In this document: piece after piece, positions 1 to 9,518 of the stretch | How positions within the stretch are numbered: the stretch's first letter is position 1 | Layout: the number at the start of each line of letters is the position of its first letter | Assembly (NCBI RefSeq): GCF_000454725.1 | Contig: NZ_APJW01000001.1 | Location: forward strand, 62,001-126,000 | Direction of reading: 5' to 3' | Origin: Chlamydia ibidis 10-1398/6 | Lineage (GTDB): Bacteria; Chlamydiota; Chlamydiia; Chlamydiales; Chlamydiaceae | Length of the DNA stretch: 64,000 nucleotides | Program-made: the position numbers and the translations under genes | The notes under the pieces: model-generated | Seen by the model: the letters and a program-made list of their open reading frames with translations, nothing else | What the model was told of the DNA's origin: nothing | Databases searched by the model: none

Positions 1-72
1 GAAGAGATAATAGATATATATATACCCATTATCTTATTCTGCTGATGTGGAAATTGTTCATAGGTTGCGAAA

Positions 73-1074
73 ATGTCGTCTTTAGGTCTAGTGCGTCGTC
101 CTAGGAGAAATCGAAAATCCCCGGAAATTAGAAACCTGGTTTCTGAAACAACTCTATTGCCGAATGATTTTATTTGTCCGTTTTTTGTTCTTGAGGGGAC
201 TGGTATTCAAGAAGAGATATCTAGCCTCCCTGGTGTATATCGATGGAGTCTGGACCGTTTGACTAAGGAGATAGAGAGACTAATCCCTTTAGGACTAGAG
301 TCTGTAATATTATTTCCTGTGGTCTCACAAGATTACAAAGATCTCTATGGAACATATGCTTCAAACCCTAAAAATATCCTTTGTAAAGCAATCAGAGAAA
401 TCAAAACAAACTTTCCAAATCTTTGTGTTGTTAGCGATATAGCTCTAGATCCCTATACGACTCATGGTCATGATGGTGTTTTGCATCAAGGATCTATTTT
501 AAATGATGAAAGCGTGAGGATCTTCGGGAATATAGCCACGTTACATGCAGAAATGGGGGCAGATATTGTTGCTCCTAGTGATATGATGGATGGGCGTGTA
601 GGGCATATTCGAGAAAAACTGGACCAGGCTGGATTTTTTGAGACGCTCATACTTTCTTACAGTGTTAAATATGCATCAGCATTTTATAACCCGTTTAGAG
701 ATGCTTTATCTTCTCACGTAAAATCTGGAGACAAGCGTGGATATCAAATGAATCCCAAAAATTCTAGAGAGGCTCTTCTTGAGTGTTCATTAGATGAGCA
801 CGAGGGGGCGGACATGCTTATGATAAAACCTGCGGGAGCTTATCTTGACATTATTTATAGGGTTCGAGAAAAAACTCTACTTCCTTTAGTTGCTTATCAA
901 GTGAGTGGTGAATATGCTGCTCTTGCTTCTGCTGGCTCTATGGGATGGTTGAATTTTGATGCAGTTTTGTATGAAACTCTAATAGGGATTAAGAGGGCGG
1001 GAGCAGATATTATCATTTCTTATGCTACTCCCAGGTTTCTTGAGTTGTGGTCGTCAAAAGCATTTCTTTTTTGA
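73..1074 (+). CDS. hemB: Delta-aminolevulinic acid dehydratase (porphobilinogen synthase)
   Basis: Condenses two 5-aminolevulinate molecules to porphobilinogen, an early cytoplasmic step of heme synthesis. The 333-aa length is normal. The two Schiff-base/active-site lysines are visible at about K199 (SYSVKYAS) and K252 ([10 protein letters not shown]). The metal-site loop near residues 122-135 reads [16 protein letters not shown], with Asp/Ala where zinc enzymes carry cysteines, so this is the magnesium-type enzyme. The ATG follows an AT-rich 72-bp leader. It converges on nqrA across a short gap. The other pathway gene in this window, hemA, lies about 40 kb away. Confidence 0.97.
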   Translation: MSSLGLVRRPRRNRKSPEIRNLVSETTLLPNDFICPFFVLEGTGIQEEISSLPGVYRWSLDRLTKEIERLIPLGLESVILFPVVSQDYKDLYGTYASNPKNILCKAIREIKTNFPNLCVVSDIALDPYTTHGHDGVLHQGSILNDESVRIFGNIATLHAEMGADIVAPSDMMDGRVGHIREKLDQAGFFETLILSYSVKYASAFYNPFRDALSSHVKSGDKRGYQMNPKNSREALLECSLDEHEGADMLMIKPAGAYLDIIYRVREKTLLPLVAYQVSGEYAALASAGSMGWLNFDAVLYETLIGIKRAGADIIISYATPRFLELWSSKAFLF

Positions 1075-1125
1075 TGTATCAGTTTTAAATGCATCAGATA
1101 CGATTTTTTGTTCTTCAAAGAACAC

Positions 1126-2532
1126 TTATGTATTTTGAGACGAAACAATCCCTGAATCTTTTGAGTAATTTATCAGAGATTCTCTTACAATTTTTAGCAT
1201 TTCGGTTTTTGAAGGATCTATAAATGTAGGTAGTGCAAAATCTTCTCCACAGATCTCTAAAAAACCTAAAGATGTCGCTAATTCGAAGTTTTTGGTGATC
1301 AAGGCTTTAATTAACGGGACAACGGGAACGTTCATTGCCATAACTTTATCGTAAATTTCTGTATCTATTATTGGGCGTGCCTCTCCGTGGAGAGTGCTTT
1401 TAGGGTTCATATAGGTGCGCTTCTTTTTAAAGAAACCAGAGAGATAAGTTTTAGTGACGGTAGTTTGGTTGAGTCCAAGCCTTAAAAAGGAAAACAATTG
1501 ACGTTGTTTAGGTTTGGATAAAACGGAAATAGTAGAATCTCTCATTCCTAAACAGGGGAAATCGTCTTGCGCACACAATCTACCTGTCAAAGGGTCCCCA
1601 GAGATAAAAACTGTTTCTTCAGAGGAAAAATCCTCTAAAGGAATTAGATTGGAAAAGGCAGCACCTTTTACTGTAGTTACATAACGTCTTAGGTTTTTAG
1701 GTAATCCAGAACCAGCTAAAGCAACAACTTGTTGATTCAATATTCTACCCTTTAAAAAGAGATGTCCTATGGCGAGAACCTCTTGGAACGTTATGGTAAA
1801 TACTACATCTTTTTCGTGTCGAATTGGGGCAACGTAGTGAATATGAGTAGATGGCGATCCTGATGGGTAGGGTCCTTTAATAATATGTAGGTTACAAATA
1901 GATTCTAAATCTTTAGTCGGTAAGGTAAGTCTATCAGTAGTAATAACTTGTGGGCGTATCCCGAAAAGTTTAGCTATCGCGCGTACACCAACAACGAAAA
2001 CATAGAAACCCTCTTCCTTAGACGAAAATATTCCTATTTGTTTTTCTGCTGAAGGAACGAAAGGACGATTGTCTGCTAAATTGATAAAAACATCCCTGGG
2101 CAATCTCGTAGGAAGAGCCGGGATATCGAAGGGTCTTTGTTTAAATAAGGCAAAGAGGCCTTCCTTTTTAAAAATTTTCAAGAGATCGTCTTGATTTAGC
2201 TGAGACAAATCATAAGAATATTCCGTAGAGGTAGAGCCTGGATTTTTTTTAATGAGCACATCCAAGAGAGAACGTTTTTCTCCTCGGCGTATCTTTGCAA
2301 CTGTACCACTTACGGAGGAAGTGATAAAAACTCCTGGAAAATTCTTGTATTCAGCAATCGGTGATCCCGCTCCTACAACATCTCCCTCTGCAACCATTAG
2401 CTTCAAAGCTAAGGGCGCGTAAGGACGCAAATCCACAGAAACATCGCTGGGGTCTATTTTCTTATAAAACCCAGAATCTTTCGGCGCGCCTTGCAAAGAT
2501 AGATCTAAGCCCCTGGTAATTGTAATTTTCAT
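1126..2532 (-). CDS. nqrA: Na+-translocating NADH:quinone reductase subunit A
   Basis: Peripheral subunit A of the sodium-pumping NADH:quinone oxidoreductase, which couples NADH oxidation to Na+ export at the inner membrane. The 468-aa length and overall sequence (N-terminal MKITITRGLDL, a barrel-sandwich-like region with GDVVGAGSPIAEYK, and the LAIGHLFLKG segment near residue 255) match the family. No membrane segment is seen, as expected for NqrA. The other nqr subunits are not in this window, so the operon is split as in other Chlamydia. It lies 21 bp downstream of the CT635-type gene on the same strand and may be co-transcribed with it. Confidence 0.95.
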   Translation of the reverse strand: MKITITRGLDLSLQGAPKDSGFYKKIDPSDVSVDLRPYAPLALKLMVAEGDVVGAGSPIAEYKNFPGVFITSSVSGTVAKIRRGEKRSLLDVLIKKNPGSTSTEYSYDLSQLNQDDLLKIFKKEGLFALFKQRPFDIPALPTRLPRDVFINLADNRPFVPSAEKQIGIFSSKEEGFYVFVVGVRAIAKLFGIRPQVITTDRLTLPTKDLESICNLHIIKGPYPSGSPSTHIHYVAPIRHEKDVVFTITFQEVLAIGHLFLKGRILNQQVVALAGSGLPKNLRRYVTTVKGAAFSNLIPLEDFSSEETVFISGDPLTGRLCAQDDFPCLGMRDSTISVLSKPKQRQLFSFLRLGLNQTTVTKTYLSGFFKKKRTYMNPKSTLHGEARPIIDTEIYDKVMAMNVPVVPLIKALITKNFELATSLGFLEICGEDFALPTFIDPSKTEMLKIVRESLINYSKDSGIVSSQNT

Positions 2533-2553
2533 ACCTGGGGATTATAGGAGTTT

Positions 2554-2988
2554 TTATAAGGGAATCCAGTTTTTTTTCTTATTTTTTTTGTTTGAAGTAG
2601 ATTGAGCTAACTGTTTCTTGTTTGAAGAATTATTTTCAGAGCCTATATCCGCACTAAGCTGATTGATTAGAGCTTCAGTTTCTTTCTTATATTCTTCACA
2701 AGAAGTTCTTATGTTTTCTAAAGCTAACCATTCTTCTGGTGAAAAATTATCCGGATTGCTTGCAAATACTTCCATTTGTTCTCTTGTCATTCCTGTTTTT
2801 TGTAGAATATCCTGAGAACGTTTATCCAGCTCCTGAATTTTTTCCTGAGTTTTTTGAATAAGAGTTTCGTAATCTATTTCAGAATCTGATGTTAGAGCAG
2901 AATCAAAAGAAGAATCGAAATCTATTTTGTAAATAGATAAGATTTGTTTAATAGAATCTATTATCTTTTGCGCTGATTTACTATTCAT
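2554..2988 (-). CDS. CT635-type small protein, probable chaperone of the CT622-type effector
   Basis: A 144-aa, charged, largely helical protein with a Lys/Asn/Ser-rich tail. Position between nqrA and greA matches C. trachomatis CT635. From memory, CT635 was reported as a type III secretion chaperone binding the N-terminus of effector CT622, whose homologue lies at 23.6 kb here. The ATG at 2988 is preferred over an upstream GTG at 2997 because AAGGTG sits 6 nt before it. The family assignment rests on synteny rather than a recognised domain, so the chaperone role is inferred. Confidence 0.8.
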   Translation of the reverse strand: MNSKSAQKIIDSIKQILSIYKIDFDSSFDSALTSDSEIDYETLIQKTQEKIQELDKRSQDILQKTGMTREQMEVFASNPDNFSPEEWLALENIRTSCEEYKKETEALINQLSADIGSENNSSNKKQLAQSTSNKKNKKKNWIPL

Positions 2989-3100
2989 AACAGCCACCTT
3001 GCATTTTAATTTATTATAAAATAAACATTATTATTTTGTAGTGTGATATTGCTCTTTTTTATTGTTCAGCGTATATTTCCCGGTAAAAACGGGAGACATC

Positions 3101-5251
3101 GTGGACTATTTAGAGAAGTTGCAAGTCTTAATAGATGAAGAACAGCCTTCCAGCTTTTTTAGTTTATGGGAGGAGTATTGTTTTAACGATGTGGTTAGGA
3201 GTGATGAGCTGATTCTAATTTTAGAAAAGGTAAAGCACTCATCGTTAGCACCTTTGTTTGGTAAGATTGCTGACTCAGTTCTTCCTTTATGGGAAGCTAT
3301 CCCTGAAGGTAGAGAAAAGGATAAAGTTCTTCAGTTGGTTTTAGATTTGCAAACATCTAATACTAAACAATTTTATGATGTTGCTATTGATTATGTTAAT
3401 CGAAGATATCGAGGTAGAGAAAACTTCAATGAAGCTTTGAGGGTTGTTGGTCTTCGTGAGGGATGCGAATTTCAATACAGTCTGAGCCGGTTCGATTTTC
3501 TGATGCATTTGCGTGAAGGCAATTTCGTTTTCCATTCTGGTGGATGGGGAGTAGGAGAAGTCATGGGGGTTTCCTTCCTCCAGCAAAAAGTATTAATTGA
3601 ATTTGAAGGGGTTATGACTCCTAAGGACATTTCTTTTGAAACAGCTTTTAAGAGCTTAGTTCCTTTGGATAATGATCACTTCCTTTCTAGAAGATTTGGT
3701 GATCCCGATAGTTTTGAGGTTTACGCTAAAGAGAATCCTGTTGGTGTAATAGAGTGTCTTCTTAAAGATTTAGGTCCTAAGACTGCGAAAGAAATAAAAG
3801 ATGAGCTTGTGGATTTAGTAATCCCAGAAGTTGATTGGAATCGGTGGTGGCAAGCGGCTAAGACTAAACTTAAAAAAAGTACACATATAACTTCACCTAA
3901 GACAATTAAAGATGCCTATGTCTTTCATGTTGAAGGAGATTCTTTGATTTCTCGACTAAAATCGGGAATTTCTAATGCACAAACTGTTTCTGATCAATTG
4001 GTTCAAATTTATCAGTTTATTAGAGATTTGCACAGCGAATTAAAAGATCTTGAAAATAGAAAGACTGTGGTGCAAGCATTAAAGGATCTTACGGTAAACG
4101 ATGATATAGCTCTAGAAATTCAAAGAGATCTTTTATTGTCCGAATTTTTAGGTGAAAAAGGAATTAGTGTAGAAAAAGAGTATATATCTTCTCTTTCCGA
4201 AGAACAAATACTACAAATCGTAAATAACATATCCATAGTTGCTCTACAAAAGTCTTTTTTAATTTTAGTTAGAAATAATTCACCGGTTTGGGAAGAGGTT
4301 TTCACCAATATTCTATTATCAACTACATCTCCTACTTTAAGAGAGGTGGTGTTTAAGGTTTTGAAGAGCGATTCTGTAATTTGCAAAAAAATCAAAGATA
4401 AATTGTTGGAGTGTGCTCAGCATCCAATGATGTATCCTGAACTTTTTACGTGGTTTTTCCTCAAAATTGGATCTAATGAAGATGGTCTGTTTGATAGTAA
4501 TGATAGGGTTATAAAGAGACTGTTCTTAGAAGGTGCTCTAGTCTTTATGCATGATGTAGCATCTACGACACATAAAGACTTAGGAAAGAAGATTTACAGT
4601 TTTTTAGTTGGACAAAGGTACTTACCGATTCGACAAATGATAGAGGGGGCACCGATATCTTATCTTCAAGAATTTATTTTGCTGTCTACTAAGTGCCCGC
4701 AGTTTTCTTCTAGCGATCTGAGTGTGCTGCAAAGTCTTGCAGAAGTCGTTCAGCCTGACATGAAGAAACATCATCTTGTTGAGGAGGAAGATGTTTTGTG
4801 GACTACTCCTGAAAGCTTTTCTAGAATGAAGGCCAAACTTGCTTCTTTGGCTGGGAAAGAAATGGTGGATAATGCAAAGGAAATAGAGGATGCTAGAGCT
4901 TTGGGAGACCTTAGAGAAAATTCAGAATATAAATTTGCATTAGAAAAACGTGCTCGGTTACAGGAAGAAATTCGTGTGTTATCTGAGGAAGTTAATCGTG
5001 CTCGCATACTAACCAAAGATGTTATTTACACAGATAAGGTGGGAGTAGGGTGTAAGGTATCCTTACAAGATGAAGACGGTGTAGTTCTTGTCTACACAAT
5101 TCTAGGTCCTTGGGACGCTGATCCAGAAAATAATGTTTTGTCTTTGAAGTCTAAGTTAGCTCAAGAAATGCTTGGGAAGAGTATTGGCGATTCTTTGCAT
5201 TTTCAAGGCAAGAAATATACAGTCAGTCAAATACAAGCAATTTGGGAATAG
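3101..5251 (+). CDS. greA: GreA transcript cleavage factor with large N-terminal extension
   Basis: The C-terminal ~150 residues are a GreA domain: an N-terminal coiled coil with the hallmark [20 protein letters not shown] segment, followed by the FKBP-like domain that rescues backtracked RNA polymerase. About 560 residues precede it, with no domain I recognise. C. trachomatis CT636 has the same architecture at about 715 aa. I chose the GTG at 3101 (716 aa) because GGGAG lies 5-6 nt upstream and the length then matches; a TTG at 3062 is the longest option. It is divergent from the CT635-type gene across an AT-rich gap. Confidence 0.92.
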   Translation: MDYLEKLQVLIDEEQPSSFFSLWEEYCFNDVVRSDELILILEKVKHSSLAPLFGKIADSVLPLWEAIPEGREKDKVLQLVLDLQTSNTKQFYDVAIDYVNRRYRGRENFNEALRVVGLREGCEFQYSLSRFDFLMHLREGNFVFHSGGWGVGEVMGVSFLQQKVLIEFEGVMTPKDISFETAFKSLVPLDNDHFLSRRFGDPDSFEVYAKENPVGVIECLLKDLGPKTAKEIKDELVDLVIPEVDWNRWWQAAKTKLKKSTHITSPKTIKDAYVFHVEGDSLISRLKSGISNAQTVSDQLVQIYQFIRDLHSELKDLENRKTVVQALKDLTVNDDIALEIQRDLLLSEFLGEKGISVEKEYISSLSEEQILQIVNNISIVALQKSFLILVRNNSPVWEEVFTNILLSTTSPTLREVVFKVLKSDSVICKKIKDKLLECAQHPMMYPELFTWFFLKIGSNEDGLFDSNDRVIKRLFLEGALVFMHDVASTTHKDLGKKIYSFLVGQRYLPIRQMIEGAPISYLQEFILLSTKCPQFSSSDLSVLQSLAEVVQPDMKKHHLVEEEDVLWTTPESFSRMKAKLASLAGKEMVDNAKEIEDARALGDLRENSEYKFALEKRARLQEEIRVLSEEVNRARILTKDVIYTDKVGVGCKVSLQDEDGVVLVYTILGPWDADPENNVLSLKSKLAQEMLGKSIGDSLHFQGKKYTVSQIQAIWE

Positions 5252-5262
5252 TAGTAAAGAAA

Positions 5263-5335
5263 TGGAGCATAGCGGGGTCGAACCGCTGACCTCAACAATG
5301 CCATTGTTGCGCTCTACCAACTGAGCTAATACCCC
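5263..5335 (-). tRNA. tRNA-Ala (anticodon GGC)
   Basis: On the minus strand a full cloverleaf is visible: acceptor GGGGTAT pairs with ATGCTCC allowing G-T pairs, the D-arm is GCTC..GAGC, the anticodon stem CAACA/TGTTG holds loop ATGGCAT with anticodon GGC, and the T-loop is GTTCGACC. It lies antisense just beyond the greA stop codon. A perfect 9-bp hairpin is encoded immediately upstream. Confidence 0.96.
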
Positions 5336-5348
5336 AAAAGAAAAAGAT

Positions 5349-5370
5349 AACCCTATCACGAGATAGGGTT
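5349..5370. repeat. Perfect 9-bp inverted repeat in the tRNA-Ala/aminotransferase gap
   Basis: AACCCTATC, a 4-nt ACGA loop, then GATAGGGTT. On the minus strand it is followed by a T-rich ATCTTTTTCTTTT stretch and then the tRNA, so it could end antisense transcription or structure the tRNA leader. On the plus strand it could end greA transcripts, but no T-run follows. Confidence 0.55.
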
Positions 5371-5409
5371 TAGAATCAATCTTTGTTAGATTAAAAGGTT
5401 TTTTATAGT

Positions 5410-6609
5410 ATGAGTTTTTTCTATCATTTACCGACATTCTCTCCTGATTCTATTTTGGGTTTGCAAAAGCTCTTTTTAGAAGATGCGCGTGCTGAAAAGG
5501 TAAATCTCGTTATTGGTGTTTTTGAGAGCCCCAACAAAAAATATGGTGGGTTTTCTAGCGTACGTAAAGCACAAAATGTTTTTCTAGAGGATGAGATAAA
5601 CAAACGCTATCTTCCTGTTATAGGGTTGGGATCCTATCTTGATGAAATGAGGGACCTGTCTTTTGGTGATATAGATCCTGATAATGTATTTGGTTGTCAA
5701 GCGTTAGGGGGTACTGGAGCTTTGCATGTAGGGGCTCTTGTATTTTCCATGGCTGGCTTATCTGGAAAGGTATTTATTCCAGAACAGACTTGGGGTAATC
5801 ATATAAGGATTTTTGCTCAACAGGGATTACAGGTTGAGAGATATCCATATTACGATGTTGGTTCTAGAGGTCTAGACTTTTCTAAAACTCTTTCTGCCCT
5901 ACGCAATGCTCCTGAAAAGTCCTTGGTTTTGTTCCACTGTTGTTGTCACAATCCTACTGGGGTAGATTTTACTGAAAACATGTGGAATGATTTAGCTGCA
6001 GTTTGTAAAGAACGCAACCTGCTTCCTTTCTTTGACATGGCCTATCTTGGATTTGCTGAAAACTTAGAATCTGACAGACGCCCTGTTCGTATATTTATAG
6101 ACGCAGGCTTGACAGTTTTTATTGCAGGATGTGCAAGTAAGAATTTCGCTTTGTATGGTGAAAGAGTGGGGTATTTTGCTGTGCATAGTACTTGTAAAGA
6201 TGATTTAGAGCGTATTTCTAGTTGCGTACAGGAGAAAGTTCGTGGTGAATATTCTTCTCCAGTTAGGGATGGTGCTATGGTTGTCTCTACTATTTTGAGC
6301 AACCCCTATTTAAGACAGGAATGGATTTCTGAACTTGATATGATTCGAACATCTTTACAGACCTTGAGAACAAAGTTTGTTCAGGAAATGAGATCATCCA
6401 TAGGACATAGTTTCGATTTCATTGGATCGCAAAGAGGATTTTTTGGGTATCCAGGATTCTCTACAAAACAAGTAGACTTTTTAAGGGAGGAAAAGGGTAT
6501 ATATACAACGTCTGGAGGAAGATTTAATTTAAATGGGATTACCAATAAAAATATGCAGTATGTAATCCAAGGTTTTTCTGAAGCTTATGAGTTATCCGAG
6601 TCTTCATAA
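5410..6609 (+). CDS. tyrB: Aromatic/aspartate aminotransferase (TyrB/AspC family)
   Basis: PLP-dependent class I aminotransferase exchanging amino groups between aspartate or aromatic amino acids and 2-oxoglutarate. Family signatures: the LGGTGAL motif near residue 99, HNPTGVD near 180, the PLP-lysine K244 in GCASKNFALYGERVG, and a C-terminal substrate-carboxylate Arg in GGRFNLNGI. The 399-aa length is typical. It corresponds to C. trachomatis CT637. The end overlaps the mreC start by 23 bp, suggesting translational coupling. Substrate preference cannot be settled from sequence. Confidence 0.93.
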   Translation: MSFFYHLPTFSPDSILGLQKLFLEDARAEKVNLVIGVFESPNKKYGGFSSVRKAQNVFLEDEINKRYLPVIGLGSYLDEMRDLSFGDIDPDNVFGCQALGGTGALHVGALVFSMAGLSGKVFIPEQTWGNHIRIFAQQGLQVERYPYYDVGSRGLDFSKTLSALRNAPEKSLVLFHCCCHNPTGVDFTENMWNDLAAVCKERNLLPFFDMAYLGFAENLESDRRPVRIFIDAGLTVFIAGCASKNFALYGERVGYFAVHSTCKDDLERISSCVQEKVRGEYSSPVRDGAMVVSTILSNPYLRQEWISELDMIRTSLQTLRTKFVQEMRSSIGHSFDFIGSQRGFFGYPGFSTKQVDFLREEKGIYTTSGGRFNLNGITNKNMQYVIQGFSEAYELSESS

Positions 6610-7600
6610 TAGGAAAATTAGATATTATGTTTATGGGTTGGTTTTCCTTGGAATAGTTTTGTGTTGGAATCTTCCAAGAGGGATTTATGAGGGCATGCAA
6701 AGGCAGTTTGTTCGGTTGCATTCCCTTGTTTTTTTGGGTAAGCCCCAAAATCATTGTGATTATACTTATGAAAGTCTTGAAAATCTTTTTCTTAAAGAGC
6801 GCGTAACCCTTTTAGAGGAACGTCTATCTTATTATCAAGATTCTCAATGTTCTCTTCCATTGTTTCCGAATATTTTGTCATCGTACTTTCGTGATTCTAA
6901 GCCGTGTCGGATTATTTATCGCGATCCCGCATACTGGGGAAGTTCTTGCTGGGTAAATGTTGGTAAACAACAAGGTGTGCAAAAAAACTCTCCCGTACTT
7001 TCTGGAAAATTTTTAGTTGGACTTGTGGATTATGTAGGGAATACGCAATCTCGAATACGGTTAATTACCGATGTCGGCATGAAACCATCCGTTGTAGCTG
7101 TTAGAGGCGGGATTCAAGCGTGGGTAGTCAAAAATTATGCTCGTGAGTTAATTAATCATATTGAGAAACTTTCTGATGTCTATATTTTGGAAAAAGATAA
7201 ATACGAAAAGATTTTTCAATTAGAAGAACTGGAGTCTTTAATACCCTGTAATGAAGAAAATACCTGGCTGCTTCGTGGTACATTATCTGGAAGAGGAGGC
7301 TCTTTATGGCAACCGGAAGCTTCGATTTTATATGGAGAAGGTTTTTTTTCTTCCAATGGTAAGACAACATTACAAATTGGAGATATTCTAGTTACCACAG
7401 GTTTAGATGGAGTGTTTCCCCCAGGTTTACTTGTAGCTAAGGTCTTACAAATTTTTCCTCCTAATGAAGGGGCATGCTGTTTTAAAATTGAAGCTCAATC
7501 TCTAGCTACTGATATTACTCAGTCTCATTTGCTTATTCTTCCTCCCATGGAGTTCAATCCGAATGATCGGCCAGATGTTTTTGGACTGCTTTGGGAATAG
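6587..7600 (+). CDS. mreC: Rod shape-determining protein MreC
   Basis: Inner-membrane scaffold linking MreB to peptidoglycan synthases; in Chlamydia, MreB organises division rather than rod shape. The 337-aa protein has a short cytoplasmic N-terminus, one membrane segment (about residues 12-28), a short coiled coil, then the MreC beta domains: VNVGKQQGVQKNSPVL with LVGLVDYVG near 125-155, and the C-terminal GDILVTTGLDGVFPPGLLVAKV-type hallmark near residue 265. It corresponds to C. trachomatis CT638, long annotated as hypothetical. It is coupled to the aminotransferase gene by a 23-bp overlap. Confidence 0.85.
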   Translation: MSYPSLHNRKIRYYVYGLVFLGIVLCWNLPRGIYEGMQRQFVRLHSLVFLGKPQNHCDYTYESLENLFLKERVTLLEERLSYYQDSQCSLPLFPNILSSYFRDSKPCRIIYRDPAYWGSSCWVNVGKQQGVQKNSPVLSGKFLVGLVDYVGNTQSRIRLITDVGMKPSVVAVRGGIQAWVVKNYARELINHIEKLSDVYILEKDKYEKIFQLEELESLIPCNEENTWLLRGTLSGRGGSLWQPEASILYGEGFFSSNGKTTLQIGDILVTTGLDGVFPPGLLVAKVLQIFPPNEGACCFKIEAQSLATDITQSHLLILPPMEFNPNDRPDVFGLLWE

Positions 7601-7620
7601 TATAGAACAGTCATGAAGGA

Positions 7621-7655
7621 AGGGGACCAAAGCCCCCTATTCTCAGGTATTTTTA
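7621..7655 (+). terminator. Possible weak terminator after mreC
   Basis: AGGGG, loop ACCAAAG, CCCC(C)T, with an interrupted T-rich stretch 15 nt later, in the gap between mreC and the convergent 530-aa gene. The stem is short, so this is only a suggestion. Confidence 0.3.
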
Positions 7656-9245
7656 GTTTCCTAAGTAAAAAGATGTAAGTGATGCAAATCCAGATAGTTT
7701 ACCCAGTCTTGGCGCGTTGATAAGATTGCGCCGTGAAAATGCAAGCAGGCTTTCTGATAGAATTTTTGCTTCGTCAGCGGGGAAAGTGATACCTTTCATC
7801 GGTTGCATACTTGGTTTGGAAAGAGAAATGAGTATAGAGCACGTAGTGTTTGATGCTAAAACTGCGTAAAACACGTGTTTGACAATTGTTTGAGGAACAG
7901 CTAAGCCTTGGGGTGTTTCGATACAGTATTTCTTGCCTTCCTGATGATGTATCATTGCCATTAAAGTATACATTGCTAGTAAAGAAGATGTTTGCTGAAA
8001 ATCCGCAGACATTTTCCTACGATATGATGACGTTCGATGTGAGGTTGTAGATGAATAACGCAATAAACGCTCTGCATCAGCGATTAACTCTTCCAGGTAG
8101 CTTTGGGTTATTCTTATAACTATTCCGGAACTTTCTATCATGAGAATATTAGCTTCAAATGTTGGGACGGTCAATTCGATTGGTGGCGAGTTATCCCATA
8201 TTTGTTTCATTAATTTTACAAGTGGGGTAGTAGTGCCTAGGTGGACGACCTGAAGCATTTCTAAATACAAATTGAGCAATTTTCCTGGGTTACTGCCCCG
8301 ATCTATGCAAATCGCATCTCCTATATTGCAATCTTTGATCAGAAAAGCAAGATTGAGGTTAGAGAAACCTAAGTCACTGGTCAAAATTGCACTTTTAGAG
8401 AAAGAGTTCTTCAAAAGAGCAGCTTCTAAGGCCTCTAAAGAAGTAAATTGTAATAGTTTCTCAAGTTGAATTATTGCTGTTTTTTTTAATTTCAAATCTA
8501 CCATTAAAGTCAGTTGGCATGTTGAACAAACATTATGTGGAGTAGAGCATGCCACACTTTCACAAGGAAGCAGCCGAGATGTTCTTTCTATAAGTGTTCG
8601 TTTGGCAACATTTTTTAATAGAAATCTTATTGAGCTTGCATTCCAGATAGCATCCGATGAATTACTGGAGATTAGACTGGCGACACAAGATTCTGAAGTT
8701 TGAGAAACTGGGAGTGTTTCTTCTTTGCTTCTGGATGGTGTAGGAGAAGATAATTTTGCACGTTTTACTTTTTGTTCTTCATCTGTTGTCTTTTCTTGAA
8801 GGGGACGTTTTTTTATAGGTAGTGCTGTTAATGGAAGAATAGAAGTTGAGGGTAAAGAAGACTTTTCTTGTTCAGTTTGAGATGTTGTATTTCTAAGTTG
8901 TATTCCACTACTTCCAGAAGAGGAAATATCTTCGCAACTAGAAGTGAGTAATGTCATTTCTTTTTCTGATAGCGGGGTATTCGTGATGAGAAGACTTCTT
9001 AGAGAGATCTGACAAATGACCAAGGATTTTGCTAATGTGTTGAGAGAGTAACCTTTCTTTATTAAAGCAAATAGTTGATGATTCAACGTTGCGTTTACGT
9101 TTGGGATATAGATGATATGAGAACAAAAACTTTTGAGTAGGGTTTCAGTTTTTTGAATTCTCTCTGCTATGCTTAATCTGCTTGATGTTGTGGATGTTTT
9201 GTCTATGCTTGAAGAAGTTTTAGATCGTGTGATAGGTGTGCTCAT
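7653..9245 (-). CDS. Unrecognised 530-aa Ser-rich protein, candidate secreted protein
   Basis: I do not recognise a family. The N-terminal 30 residues are Ser/Thr-rich, as in many type III substrates. Residues about 100-200 are low-complexity Ser/Thr/Glu with two basic clusters, KKRP at 145-148 and KVKRAK at 159-164, spaced like a bipartite nuclear localisation signal. A cysteine cluster follows at 228, 233, 240 and 243 (C-x4-C-x6-C-x2-C). The C-terminal ~280 residues look globular, with no membrane segment. I recall no counterpart between CT638 and CT639 in C. trachomatis, so it is probably lineage-specific. It sits alone, with 273 bp before recB holding nothing I recognise. Confidence 0.85.
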   Translation of the reverse strand: MSTPITRSKTSSSIDKTSTTSSRLSIAERIQKTETLLKSFCSHIIYIPNVNATLNHQLFALIKKGYSLNTLAKSLVICQISLRSLLITNTPLSEKEMTLLTSSCEDISSSGSSGIQLRNTTSQTEQEKSSLPSTSILPLTALPIKKRPLQEKTTDEEQKVKRAKLSSPTPSRSKEETLPVSQTSESCVASLISSNSSDAIWNASSIRFLLKNVAKRTLIERTSRLLPCESVACSTPHNVCSTCQLTLMVDLKLKKTAIIQLEKLLQFTSLEALEAALLKNSFSKSAILTSDLGFSNLNLAFLIKDCNIGDAICIDRGSNPGKLLNLYLEMLQVVHLGTTTPLVKLMKQIWDNSPPIELTVPTFEANILMIESSGIVIRITQSYLEELIADAERLLRYSSTTSHRTSSYRRKMSADFQQTSSLLAMYTLMAMIHHQEGKKYCIETPQGLAVPQTIVKHVFYAVLASNTTCSILISLSKPSMQPMKGITFPADEAKILSESLLAFSRRNLINAPRLGKLSGFASLTSFYLGN

Positions 9246-9518
9246 AAAATTTCCATCTTCCTGTTAACAAAGATTAGCCAAGCGAAAAGGAAATCGTAAC
9301 TAAAGGATGGGGTGCTAAACGAATTTAAAAATAGACGAGAAAGCGAGAGAAGAGAGATATCAAAACGAAGTTATAAAAAGTAAAAATCAGGAAATAATTC
9401 TAGATTAGCATTGTCCTGGTGTAGATCGATATCTTTAACTTAGCATGAGTTTTCGATCACTTATAAGTATTTGGTTTTCAAAAGACAACAACTATTTATC
9501 TCATGGGGTAGAATGTTG

